DNA of 64,000 nt from Neocallimastix lanati (nom. inval.) (GCA_016946835.1 JACVTC010000029.1:1037501-1101500); one strand, 5' to 3'. Numbered from the stretch's first letter, positions 25,625 through 36,647 are shown. Made by a program: numbers and translations. Notes: generated by a model not told the origin, from the sequence alone.

Positions 25625-28350
25625 GCCTTCCAAAAATTACATTTCATTCATTATCTATTTATTTTATTAAAATAAAATAATTATAGAAAAAAGATAAATA
25701 CCAATTAAATCTATATATAAAAAAAAAATATATGTATTTATACATATGATTTTAAAAATAATCATTTATTCTTTAAAAAAAAAAAAAAAAGTTTTTAAAT
25801 TTTTTTAAATACTATTTAAGAAATTGTATAAACATCATATTTAAAGAAGCTAATGCTCAATTTAAAGACTTCAAAAAAAATATATATATATATATATATT
25901 ATTTTTAAAAATTTTTCAATGATAATTATTATTATCAAATAACAAAAAATACCTGTTTGTTTATCTATCATCAAAAATTCATTAATTTTAATTTAATAAA
26001 ATAAAAAAAAATAAAAAATAAAAAAGAGCAAATTCTTTTTTATTTTTTTTTATTTTATTCAATAAATTTTCATTTAAAATTTATGAAAATTCATTATCCA
26101 TAAATTCAATTCAATTCAATTAATATCAATATTTTAATATTATACAAAATAACGTTGAACAAGTAGAAAAAAAAAAATAAAAAATATATATACCAAAAAA
26201 AAGAAAAATCATCGTTATTATTTACTAAGACATTTTTCTTTTTAAAAAAGAAATTTAAAAATAAATAATAAATACAATAAAAAAAAATTTTTTTATCATT
26301 AATGATCTTTTTATCAAATAAACAAAGAATTAAAAAATAATTTATAAAAAAAAAATAAATATTTTTTAATACTTTGTTTATATACATATTAAATTAAATA
26401 TTTATTATGAAATAGTAAATATTTAATATATGACCTTTAAAAGATCTATAATAAAAAAAAAATTATAATATATATATTATAATTTTTTTTTTTTTTAATT
26501 ATTATAATCAATATAATCAAAATATAATATAGAAATATATTAATAATTATTATATAAAAAAAAATCCATAAATATAATAATTATTATAAAAATAATCCAT
26601 AAATATAAAGACAATTAGAATGAAGTGTTTATCACCTCACAAATTCATCAACTATTATATACATTTAGTCTATTAATATTCAATCATTATATTATTATTA
26701 TTTTTTTTTTTGATTTATATATATTCTTTAAAGAAATATATAAAAATTAAAAAAAAAAAAAGTTTTATTCTATTAAAATCTTATTTTAAACCAATTATAT
26801 AACTTATATAGTTAGTACATTATTTATAACAATAGTTATTAGTTTTCAATTTAAAAAATACAAGCAATTATCATATAAAAAAAGAAATATAGATTTTTTT
26901 TTTATTTAAAATATTTTGCATCCATAAATTAAAAATAAGAATTACAATATCTATTTTTTCTTTTATTTTATTTTTTATTATACATAATTTATAAAATATC
27001 ATAAAAATATGTAATAATATTTATATATTTTATTAAGCATTTATTTTTATTTATTTATTTTATTTATTTAATTTTTTTTTTTTAGCATTTATTAATAAGC
27101 ATATATACAAAAAAAAAATTATTTCATTTTTATTAAATATACCATTTTTCATTTATATTTAACACATAAAAATAATTATTATCATATTTATTTTTATCAA
27201 TTGCTTTTTAATTATAAAAAAATGTTTTATTTTTGTTTTTATAATAGAAACATTTTTTCAATTGTGCATACTATTTTAACAATAAAATGTAAATAATAAA
27301 AAAAATTATATTTATCATCCAATTCCAATATAAATAAAAAAAAATTAAAAAAAAAAAAAAAATGAAGACATTTATATATAAATATAAATATATATAAAAT
27401 ATATATAACGAGATGACTATTAAACTAATATTTAGTAAAAAAGAAAAAAAGAAAAAAGGTGTTAATTTTGAAAGTGGATTTATAATAATAGCTCACTTGT
27501 TAAAATTTTCTTTTTTTTTTTTTGTTGGTATTGATTAAACTAGTTATTCTTTAACTGATATTTTTTTATATTATTATATAAATAAATATGTTAATAAAAA
27601 AAAAAAAGCATTAAAGACGCCAGAGGTAAATCCAAATTTAAATTTTTTTTTTTCTCATTTATATATTATTATTAATAAAATAATAAATTAAAATTTTACC
27701 AATATTCAATTTAAGTTTGAAATATAATAAAATAATAATTTTAATTTTTATATTATTAATTTTTAATTTAAAAAAAAAAAAAAAAAAATTTATTTACAAA
27801 TATATATAGTTAAATTTCGTATTAATTGTGGCTTTAAAAAAAGATATATACAAACTATAATATTAATAAATTTATTTCTCAATGAATTTATTTCTCAATG
27901 TTGTATTTGACAAAGTGGCTTTTTAATAATGTAATTTAACGCTATAAAAATAAATATATAAATATAAATATATAAATAAATAAATTAAATAAATAAATTA
28001 AATATATAAATATAAATATATAAATAAATAAATAATAATAATAATTATAACAAGATAATAATAACGGATAATAATAATAATAATAAAAATAATAAAAACA
28101 AAAATTGAAAATAATTTTCAATTGAAGCTTTAACTAATTATTTCTTTTACTATTTATACTAAAGCTTTAGTTGGGTAAGAGAAAATATTTATCACATTTA
28201 TAATAATTTCATTAATATAAAAAAATTTTTTTTTAAATAATTAAATATTTTAATTAAAATTTTTATATTGGTTTTCAAGTACATACAAAATTAATTCAAA
28301 TAGTTTTAAATATTGACGTTAAATAATAAAAATATTAAAATATTATTAGA

Positions 28351-28387
<37 letters not shown>

Positions 28388-28855
28388 TTAAAATATATAA
28401 TTTTTCATTATTTTATTATTAACATTACTATAAAGAAATAAATATGACTTTTATATAATAAAAAACACATAACATATTGTAGATATATATATATTTAATT
28501 TTTCATATTATTTATTAAATTTACTTTTTATTTTAATTTATTTCATTTTAATTTTATATAAATATTGTTTCTTACAAATATTTATTTAATAATAAAAAGC
28601 AATACTTTTTTTTTTATTAGTAGTATTTTTAGTATATTTATTAAAAATAATAAATAATAATAATTTTTTTTTTTATTTTTATTATTATTTTTTTAATAAA
28701 TATATTAAATTTTTATATTTCAAATTTTATTAATTTATATATATATATATATTATTTTTTTTTTCTGTTTTTGTTTTTAATAAAATTTAAGAATAAAATT
28801 GTTAATGAATTATATTTTTCTTTATTTATTTTTTTTTTTTTTATTTATGAATTAT
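25625..28855. other. Intergenic AT-rich spacer
   Basis: 3' flank of scaffoldin 2, followed by about 3 kb of A/T-rich sequence with TATA runs, (AAT)n at 28350-28386 and many homopolymers. I see no gene. A short mixed stretch near 27900 (GTGGC ... AACGC) resembles motifs scattered around 42.7-43.8 kb. Confidence 0.55.
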
Positions 28856-28950
28856 TTAAACATTAACGTTGGAAATTTCATTTTTCTTATATAATGTTTC
28901 AAATTCTTGTTCGGTTAAATATAATACTCCACTTTTATTACCATTTTGAA

Positions 28951-28955
<5 letters not shown>
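28856..28955 (-). pseudogene. Possible terminal exon of an unknown gene
   Basis: Reading the minus strand gives a coding-textured stretch that includes KSGVLYLTEQEFETLYKKNE and ends at TAA (28856-28858). Upstream on that strand it runs straight into a (TTTA)n repeat (plus-strand 28950-28996) with no clear splice acceptor. The local base composition is less A/T-biased than the surroundings. The family is not recognised; it may be the 3' end of a gene whose body was lost or displaced. Confidence 0.3.

Positions 28956-28996
<41 letters not shown>
28950..28996. repeat. (AAAT)n microsatellite
   Basis: About 11 tandem AAAT units, read directly from the sequence. Confidence 0.9.
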
Positions 28997-28997
<1 letters not shown>

Positions 28998-29506
28998 GGA
29001 TGTTTATAAAATTTTTTTGAAAATAAAAAAAAAAATAAAGTTTTTATTTCAACACTGATTATATAATATTATTATTATTATTATCATCCTTTTTTTTTTT
29101 TTTTTTTAATAAATATAATATTATAAAAAATTCATGTAATAAATTTTATTTATTTTATGTATAAAATTTTATTTATTAACACTATGATGTATAAAATTTT
29201 ATTTAGTTTGCCTAAGTTTATAATTAAAAGTATTACATCTTCAACCTAAAATTTCTAATTAAAATATTACTATTATTATTATTATTATTATTGAAATTAA
29301 TTTAGAAATATAAATATTTTACTATTCGATCCCCACAATCTCTCTATAAACTATCATGGTTGGTAATATTTTTTTATTTTATATGAAATAAATTAATTTT
29401 ATATAGTTGTAAAATATACAATTTTTATATTATTTTTATATTAATAAATATTTAATAAATATAGAATTTAATATTCAAAATACAATAAATTAAAATCTTT
29501 TTAAAG

Positions 29507-29980
29507 GTACACAGCGTTAATAACATAGACTTGCACATATGGGTACCCATCTCCCATATGGCCATACAGTTATTAATTAACTGTAAGGTGATGAGTTATT
29601 GGCATACTGTATCAGCTTCGCCGCTCTCAATCGTCGTTACACACTGCCCGGAGATGCATTCCTAACGTTCCTACATATATCTCTAATGACCACGAGCATC
29701 AGAACGGAACCATTAACTCCTCCCTAGTGGGTGTAATCATTGGCGATTGGAAATTTTACAATCATCAAGGTCTATGCTTCAATTCAAAGCGTAGTATCAG
29801 GGTTGGGTGAAATAATCATCTGAGGGAAAGCCTTATGGACATCACGTGTGGTCTCATGATATCCCAGGATAGAAACCTCATCCGATTATTTGGTGCCATG
29901 CCGAGGATTCGAACCCCGCCCTCTACAGTGACCTGTATCGTCCTAACCGACTGGACCAACATGGCGTACACAGCGTTAAT
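29507..29980 (-). mobile_element. tRNA-derived SINE with 15-bp target duplications
   Basis: A 444-bp body (29522-29965), far richer in G/C than its flanks, is bracketed by perfect direct repeats GTACACAGCGTTAAT (29507-29521 and 29966-29980). These are typical target-site duplications of target-primed insertion. Read on the minus strand, it begins with a tRNA-like head carrying A-box TGGTCCAGTCG and B-box GGTTCGAATCC, the internal RNA polymerase III promoter. It continues through a tRNA-unrelated body and ends in a structured tail with inverted repeats (plus 29536-29560, CATATGGG/CCCATATG). No open frame is present, so it would depend on a LINE for movement. SINE identity is inferred from this architecture; I recognise no named family. 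Confidence 0.8.
29891..29965 (-). ncRNA. tRNA-like head of the SINE (Asp-like) with CCA
   Basis: On the minus strand 29965-29895 folds as a tRNA: acceptor GCCATGT/GCATGGC (one G-U), D-stem GTCC/GGAC, T-stem CGGGG/CCTCG with loop TTCGAAT. The next bases are A then CCA (29894-29891), as in a mature tRNA end. The anticodon arm is about two bases short (stem TACAG/CTGTA around GTCA), so it is not a standard functional tRNA. The GTCAC core resembles a tRNA-Asp (GUC) loop. It is best read as the SINE promoter head. Confidence 0.7.
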
Positions 29981-29984
29981 TGGA

Positions 29985-30913
29985 TGTAAAGAATAATAAT
30001 TAATTTTTATTAAAATAAAAAATAATTATTAATCTTTATTAAAATAAAAAATAATTATTAATCTTTATTAAATAAAATAATAATTATTTAATAAAATTTA
30101 TTAACTTTATTATAAAATATTTTTAATATAAAATTATTATTAATAATTTAAAATTAATATTGTAAAATTATTATTCTTTATCATTGTATTAATTAATAAT
30201 ATTAAAATAATTAAACATTAATATTTTTTATATTTGTTAAAATTCATTTGATAATTATATGTTAAGTTTTAATTTAAATAATTGTTACATTAATATAATT
30301 TTAAACAAATCTAATATAAATTATAGAATTATAATTTAGAAATAATTATAAAATTATATTAAAATCATAATGTAACAAATCAAATGAAAAAAGAATAATT
30401 AATATTTAAAAAATTAATTAAAATAAAACAATGTCATGTATAATTGACATTGTTTAAATAAAACAAATGTTAATTGAAGTTTTCCGATTGGAAAATATCG
30501 GTTTTTATTCAATTAACATATGATCAATTTTATTAATAATTGATCATTAAACTTTTTAGGTTTTTCTCCCAAATCTTTTCCTAAAAAGTTATTCATTAAG
30601 ATTTGGAACTTTACTATAAATAATTCTTGATTTTCTTTATTTTGAAAATCAAGAGTTATTATTATAAGAATATAATTATAATAATAAACAAAATAAATTT
30701 TTAATTTTTTAAAAATAACAAAATCTAAATAAAAATTATTTTTAATAAAAAATATTTTAATAAAAATTTTATTTGAACTAATCTCTTATAATAAACTCCT
30801 ACCCTATTTTAAGTTTCATTAAGTATTTTCTTTTTTTTTAATTTCTCGATTAATATTAGTATTAATTGTAGAAAAGGGTTAAATTTAATTAAGTTTAAAT
30901 TTAATTCTTTACA
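29985..30913 (+). repeat. 5' LTR of Ty3 element
   Basis: 929 bp with 7-bp inverted ends TGTAAAG/CTTTACA. It contains TATAAATA at 30615-30622 and a probable transcription start near AAGAGTTATT at 30651, which defines the start of R. It also holds several inverted repeats (for example GACATTG/CAATGTC around 30430-30453). Confidence 0.93.
30615..30662 (+). promoter_or_regulatory. LTR TATA box and self-primer (5' end of RNA)
   Basis: TATAAATA at 30615-30622 lies about 36 bp upstream of AAGAGTTATTAT at 30651. The reverse complement of 30651-30662 occurs at 30914-30925, immediately 3' of the LTR. In the Tf1/sushi group the first ~11 nt of the RNA fold back onto exactly this position to prime minus-strand synthesis. 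The spacing to the TATA box makes 30651 a sensible RNA start. The same site recurs at 35894 in the 3' LTR. Confidence 0.75.
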
Positions 30914-30925
30914 ATAATAACTCTT
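30914..30925 (+). promoter_or_regulatory. Primer-binding site of Ty3 element (self-primed)
   Basis: ATAATAACTCTT directly abuts the LTR end. It does not begin with TGG and so does not match a tRNA CCA end. It is the perfect reverse complement of LTR bases 30651-30662. The leader that follows includes an unusual uninterrupted A tract (about 31028-31068) ahead of the start codon. Confidence 0.75.
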
Positions 30926-31025
30926 ATTTATAAAAAAAAAAAAATATATAGTAATAATAATAATAGAAATAGTAATAATAATAGTAATAATAATAGATAA
31001 AATAGTAATAATTATAATAATAATA

Positions 31026-31071
<46 letters not shown>

Positions 31072-31177
31072 ATATAATATACTGCTCTAACAATATATTT
31101 TAGATAATTTTGAATCTAGATAAATAAATTAATAAATAATTAATTTCAAAAAAAAAAAAAATATATAATTATAAGAT

Positions 31178-34100
31178 ATGGAAACTACTGAGAACCAAAA
31201 GGAAGAAATAAGCAAAATAAATAAAAATGTGGATGCTTCTAAGTTCATTGAGGCTATAACAGAGTTCGTTCCTACCTTTTTCTCACCTGGAGGGATGCTA
31301 CTAAAGGAAAGTGAGAAGAAGAACAATGGAAGTGTTTTAGAAACAATTATACAGAGCGAAAATTTCTTTGCCGACCATCCAAATTCTTTCCTGTCAGATG
31401 AAACCAAAAATACTTATGTAATTAATAAGTTAGGAGGACTTGCAAAGAAATGGGGGTTATCTTTGCTTGTGGATGGTACCCTGAGCACTTTAAAGTATGA
31501 AGAATTCAAAAATCTCTTACTTGAAAATTTTGACTCCGGAAACGAAAAGAAACAAAAATATATTCTTATAAATAAACTTATAAACTTACAACAACAAAAG
31601 TTGGGGAAAGCCGCAGAATATACCATCGAATTTAGAAAAATTGCTTCAAGACTGGGATGGCCAGATAGTGTCTTTATAGATATTATTGGAAAGGGACTAA
31701 TAGATCAAGTCAGAGATGAATTTGATAAAGTAAAAAACCCAAAGACTTTATTTGAGGCAACCAATATAATAATAAACATTGATAAGAAATGCTACATCGA
31801 AAATAGTTTAAGAGGTTGTAGCTCTGAAGATCCTAGAAGAAAAAGTAAAACTTTTGGAAGAAAGAAATATGAGTTAAATAAGACAAGTAATAAAAACTTC
31901 TTTAAATCAAAATTTAACAATAAACAGAAGAAAGAAGTCCTCTCTGCAAACTACACTCCGGACAAGTCAACTACTATGGTTACTACGTTTGTAATTCTTT
32001 TAAACGAACGAAAACAAAAAATAAACTTTCTTATTGATTCTGGATCAGCCAAAAGCTTTATGTGTAAGAACTTCATAATTGCTAATAGGATCCCGACTTC
32101 AGGACTTACTTCCCCCATAAACATCCAATTGCCTAATAGTAAGAGTATGACTATTAAGCAAGTAACAAAACCAGTAAAAATTAAATTCTTAGATCACGAA
32201 GAGAAATATGAATTTCTTGTGGGAAACTTACAGCTTAATGGAATTAGTGGAATCCTCGGAAGAGATTGGCTTTCTAAGCACAATCCTTATATCGATTTTA
32301 AAAATAACAAGATATATTTCTTAGAATGTTTCTGTAGTAATCATTGTCCTTCAGCAAAAGGAAACAAATTTGTTTTTCATTCCTCTGAAGTAGCCGCGCC
32401 AATGGTTGACGATACTACTGATTCAATAATTCCTTCTTCCATTTCAGAAGATGAACTTTACGAAAATGATATATGCGGAGCTATGCCCGAAATTAAAAAA
32501 GAACTTTCAAGGACAGAAAAAATAATTAACAAATATTACAAATATCTAACTCTTGTGTTTAAAAAACAGGAGGCTGACAAATTGCCTCCACATAGGCCAT
32601 ACGACATATCCATTGATCTTATCCCTGGAAGTCAACTCTATTTTGGTCCAATTTACTCATTGTCACAAGTCGAAATGAGTGCACTTAAAGATTATATCAA
32701 AGAAAATATTATTAAAGGATTCATAAGAAAATCCAGATCACCCGCTGGTGCTCCAATTTTATTTGTAAGAAAACCAGATGGAACCCTCAGACTTTGTGTT
32801 GATTATCGGAGGCTAAACGCAGTAACTATTAGAAATAGCTATCCTCTACCAAGAATTAATGACTTGATTGAAGCCTTTAAGGGATCCAAAATATTTTCAA
32901 AGTTAGACCTAAGATCGGCCTACAATCTTGTTAGGGTTAAAGAAGGCCATGAATATCTCACAGCATTCAGAACTCCCATCGGCCATTTCGAATACTTGGT
33001 GATGCCCTTCGGATTAAGAAATGCTCCGTCCGTATTCCAGCATTTTATTCAAGATGTCCTTGGTGAACTTATTGGTGATCACGTCCAAGTTTACTTGGAT
33101 GATATAATTATTTACTCAAATAATCTTGAAGATCATATCGTTCATGTTAAAAATGTGCTTTCGTTATTAATAAAAAATGGCCTATATGTTAAGAAAGAAA
33201 AATGCGAATTCCATGTTAAAGAAACAACTTTCCTTGGATTTACAATTTCGGTTAACGGCCTCACAATGGATCAAAATAAAGTAAAATCGATAATTGAATG
33301 GCCAACTCCTAAGAATGTTAAGGAATTACAAAGTTTCCTTGGACTTTGTAATTTCTATCGAAGATTTATAAAAAATTTTGCCGAAATTATGGAACCTCTC
33401 CGCATACTTTTGAAGAAAAATAGTGAATATATCTGGAATGATCAAGCCGAAAATGCTTTCAAAAATCTCAAAAAATCTTTTTTATCCAATGAAATCCTTA
33501 TCTTTCCAGACTATAACAAAGAATTTATTGTCGAAACAGACGCAAGCAACTATGCTATTGGTTGTGTCTTATCTCAAATCTCAGAAAATGATCAGCTACT
33601 TCATCCTATTGCGTTCTACTCAAGGTCTCTTAACTCGAATGAAAAGAACTATACAATTTATGATAAGGAACTCCTTGCCGTTATAACAGCCTTTGACGTA
33701 TGGAGGCACCATTTAGAAGGTGCGAAGTATCCAATTCAAGTTATAACGGACCACAAAAACTTGTTGTACTTAAAGAAACCACAACATTTAAATCAACGAC
33801 AAATACGATGGAGTCTCTTCTTATCTAAATTTGATTTTCGTATTTCCTACAGACCTGGAACTAAAAGTGGAAAGCCAGATTCCTTATCAAGAAGGCCGGA
33901 TTATCAAGAAAATAATTTCCCAATAGCATGTGCCATTCCCAATGACAACCCAATATGCTGTACAGCTTATGAAAAAATTGATAAATTAATCGATTTACAA
34001 AAACAAGACAAATTCTGCAAAGAAACAATGAGCAAACTAAAATCTAAATCAAAAGAAATCAAAAGCTCATTGTTTAGTCTTATTCGTGGTGTTCTACACT

Positions 34101-35218
34101 TCCAAGGACGAATAATAGTGCCATCTCTTCTTAGAACAAAGATTTTACAATCTTTTCATGACTCCCCTTTAGGCGGTCACCAAGGAATCCATAAAACTAT
34201 GGATAAATTAAAACGTTATTATTGGTGGCCTAACATGAGGAAGGATGTTGAAAACTACATCCTATCTTGTGAAACTTGCGGAAGATGCAAAACCAGAAGA
34301 CATAAGCCTTATGGTAAACTTCTTCCTCTCCCGGTTCCTAAAAAACCATGGGAAATTATCGGTGTTGACTTTATTGTCTCATTGCCAAGTTCTCAAGATT
34401 GCTCGTGTATCATGGTTGTTTCGGATCACCTCACCAAAATGATCCATTTGGTTCCCTGTTCGGATGTTCCTTCAGCAGATCTTACTGCTAAGCTTCTTCT
34501 TTTCAACGTTTTTAGATATCACGGGTTCCCTAAAACGATCGTTTCCGATCATGGTAGTCAATTTTCTTCGGAATTTTGGACTTCTCTTTGTTCTGCTTTG
34601 CATATTCAGCCTAATCTCGCCACTGCTCACCACCAACAGTCTAATGGCCAAATTGAACGTGCAAATGCCGTTGTGGAACAATATCTTCGCTGCTACTGCT
34701 CTTCAGCACAAAATGAATGGTGTTATTACCTGCCTTTATGTGAATTTGCCTATAATAATTCGCTCCATCAGTCTATTGGTGTCTCTCCCTTCTATGCCAA
34801 TTTTGGATTTAATCCAAATAGTATTATTGATTCCCCTCCAATTCTTTTGAAGGATAATGCTTCAGTTCTTACAAGAGACTGGTCGGCCCATTTTCAATCT
34901 CTTCAAGCTCATCTGGTCAAAGCTAAAGAAGATTTCAAAAAGTATAATGACCTCAAGAAACAACATGGTCCAAATTTTAATATTAACAATAAAGTGTGGT
35001 TAAAAAGATATTATTTCACCAACGAGCCGGCGAAGAAGCTAGCTTCACAATACTTAGGTCCATTCAGAATAACGGAAAAATTAAAACGCATGAATTACCG
35101 GTTGGAACTTCCAAGTAATTTACACTTACATCCAATATTCCACATCTCCCAATTGGAACCCTACGTTGAAAGAAATCAAGATTTAAAAGAGCATTCCAAT
35201 TATGGGAACACATCCTAA
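31178..35218 (+). CDS. Gag-Pol polyprotein of Ty3/gypsy element
   Basis: A single 1,346-residue frame with no frameshift or stop. The N-terminal ~270 residues are gag-like without a CCHC zinc knuckle. Protease has LIDSGSAKSF (about residue 285). Reverse transcriptase includes LRLCVDYRRLNAVT, the LDLRSAYN block and the YLDDIIIYS catalytic motif. RNase H includes VETDASNYAIG. Integrase has the HHCC finger (GGHQGIHKTM ... CETCGRC) and DDE-type residues in VDFIVSLP, SDHGSQFSSEFW and the Glu of NGQIERAN. A GPY/F-like module (YLGPFRI) and HPIFHISQLEPY close the protein, which stops without a chromodomain. All catalytic motifs look intact. Start ATG 31178 follows stops in the leader. The stop lies about 9 bp before the 3' LTR, with a weak purine tract AAAGGG between. 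Confidence 0.95.
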   Translation: METTENQKEEISKINKNVDASKFIEAITEFVPTFFSPGGMLLKESEKKNNGSVLETIIQSENFFADHPNSFLSDETKNTYVINKLGGLAKKWGLSLLVDGTLSTLKYEEFKNLLLENFDSGNEKKQKYILINKLINLQQQKLGKAAEYTIEFRKIASRLGWPDSVFIDIIGKGLIDQVRDEFDKVKNPKTLFEATNIIINIDKKCYIENSLRGCSSEDPRRKSKTFGRKKYELNKTSNKNFFKSKFNNKQKKEVLSANYTPDKSTTMVTTFVILLNERKQKINFLIDSGSAKSFMCKNFIIANRIPTSGLTSPINIQLPNSKSMTIKQVTKPVKIKFLDHEEKYEFLVGNLQLNGISGILGRDWLSKHNPYIDFKNNKIYFLECFCSNHCPSAKGNKFVFHSSEVAAPMVDDTTDSIIPSSISEDELYENDICGAMPEIKKELSRTEKIINKYYKYLTLVFKKQEADKLPPHRPYDISIDLIPGSQLYFGPIYSLSQVEMSALKDYIKENIIKGFIRKSRSPAGAPILFVRKPDGTLRLCVDYRRLNAVTIRNSYPLPRINDLIEAFKGSKIFSKLDLRSAYNLVRVKEGHEYLTAFRTPIGHFEYLVMPFGLRNAPSVFQHFIQDVLGELIGDHVQVYLDDIIIYSNNLEDHIVHVKNVLSLLIKNGLYVKKEKCEFHVKETTFLGFTISVNGLTMDQNKVKSIIEWPTPKNVKELQSFLGLCNFYRRFIKNFAEIMEPLRILLKKNSEYIWNDQAENAFKNLKKSFLSNEILIFPDYNKEFIVETDASNYAIGCVLSQISENDQLLHPIAFYSRSLNSNEKNYTIYDKELLAVITAFDVWRHHLEGAKYPIQVITDHKNLLYLKKPQHLNQRQIRWSLFLSKFDFRISYRPGTKSGKPDSLSRRPDYQENNFPIACAIPNDNPICCTAYEKIDKLIDLQKQDKFCKETMSKLKSKSKEIKSSLFSLIRGVLHFQGRIIVPSLLRTKILQSFHDSPLGGHQGIHKTMDKLKRYYWWPNMRKDVENYILSCETCGRCKTRRHKPYGKLLPLPVPKKPWEIIGVDFIVSLPSSQDCSCIMVVSDHLTKMIHLVPCSDVPSADLTAKLLLFNVFRYHGFPKTIVSDHGSQFSSEFWTSLCSALHIQPNLATAHHQQSNGQIERANAVVEQYLRCYCSSAQNEWCYYLPLCEFAYNNSLHQSIGVSPFYANFGFNPNSIIDSPPILLKDNASVLTRDWSAHFQSLQAHLVKAKEDFKKYNDLKKQHGPNFNINNKVWLKRYYFTNEPAKKLASQYLGPFRITEKLKRMNYRLELPSNLHLHPIFHISQLEPYVERNQDLKEHSNYGNTS

Positions 35219-35227
35219 AGGGTGCAA

Positions 35228-36156
35228 TGTAAAGAATAATAATTAATTTTTATTAAAATAAAAAATAATTATTAATCTTTATTAAAATAAAAAATAATTA
35301 TTAATCTTTATTAAATAAAATAATAATTATTTAATAAAATTTATTAACTTTATTATAAAATATTTTTAATATAAAATTATTATTAATAATTTAAAATTAA
35401 TATTGTAAAATTATTATTCTTTATCATTGTATTAATTAATAATATTAAAATAATTAAACATTAATATTTTTTATATTTGTTAAAATTCATTTGATAATTA
35501 TATGTTAAGTTTTAATTTAAATAATTGTTACATTAATATAATTTTAAACAAATCTAATATAAATTATAGAATTATAATTTAGAAATAATTATAAAATTAT
35601 ATTAAAATCATAATGTAACAAATCAAATGAAAAAAGAATAATTAATATTTAAAAAATTAATTAAAATAAAACAATGTCATGTATAATTGACATTGTTTAA
35701 ATAAAACAAATGTTAATTGAAGTTTTCCGATTGGAAAATATCGGTTTTTATTCAATTAACATATGATCAATTTTATTAATAATTGATCATTAAACTTTTT
35801 AGGTTTTTCTCCCAAATCTTTTCCTAAAAAGTTATTCATTAAGATTTGGAACTTTACTATAAATAATTCTTGATTTTCTTTATTTTGAAAATCAAGAGTT
35901 ATTATTATAAGAATATAATTATAATAATAAACAAAATAAATTTTTAATTTTTTAAAAATAACAAAATCTAAATAAAAATTATTTTTAATAAAAAATATTT
36001 TAATAAAAATTTTATTTGAACTAATCTCTTATAATAAACTCCTACCCTATTTTAAGTTTCATTAAGTATTTTCTTTTTTTTTAATTTCTCGATTAATATT
36101 AGTATTAATTGTAGAAAAGGGTTAAATTTAATTAAGTTTAAATTTAATTCTTTACA
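35228..36156 (+). repeat. 3' LTR of Ty3 element
   Basis: 929 bp, same ends and same sequence as the 5' LTR as far as I could compare. It is followed by TTGGA, the right copy of the target duplication. Confidence 0.93.
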
Positions 36157-36647
36157 TTGGATAAATTTTTTTTTATTTCTATGAATAAAAAAAAGTTAAA
36201 GATCTTCCATCCAATAGTAATAAAAAAAATAAAAAATTTTATGATTAAGTTTGTCAAGACTTTTAGCAATAAAATAAACCAACATTTGTACTTTTTTTCA
36301 AATTATTTCTTACAAATAAAATAAACCAACATCAACTATGCCTTTTTTTTTTTAAAAAAAAAAATAACATTATTATTATTTAAATAACATTGATTTAATT
36401 AAAAATCAACGTAAATATTATTAATAATATATTTATTATTATCTACTTATAATTGTTTATTGCTATTCATAATTTAATTTTTATTTTTATAATTATATAG
36501 TAATTTTATTATAAATTTATTTTTATTACTATCATTATTGCTATTATAGAAAGAATTTTTATTTGAATCAAAGATAGATTAGAAAAATATATTAATTTTT
36601 TTTTTAACAATCCACCTGTTTATATTATTTCTTCTTTTATTTAGCAT

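Larger units (their letters stand above)
29980..36161 (+). mobile_element. Intact Ty3/gypsy LTR retrotransposon, Tf1/sushi-like
   Basis: The element occupies 29985-36156, flanked by a 5-bp target duplication TTGGA (29980-29984 and 36157-36161). Both LTRs are 929 bp, start TGTAAAG and end CTTTACA, and look identical throughout in my line-by-line comparison, so insertion is recent. One open frame (31178-35218) carries gag, protease, reverse transcriptase, RNase H and integrase in Ty3 order. The primer-binding region is not tRNA-like; it is complementary to a segment of the LTR downstream of a TATA box, which indicates self-priming. The element lies directly against the right-hand target duplication of the SINE. 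Confidence 0.93.

Noticed and set aside
26106-26387. 93-residue minus-strand frame
   Set aside because: Low-complexity N/K/F/I/Y sequence typical of this spacer.
29330-29365. Second tRNA-like fragment (GGGGATCGAA on the minus strand near 29340)
   Set aside because: Only a T-arm-like ten bases; no acceptor or D-arm partner.
29895-29965. A standard tRNA-Asp gene on the minus strand
   Set aside because: The anticodon arm is about two bases short and the sequence lies at the 5' end of a 444-bp unit with target duplications, so it is a SINE head.
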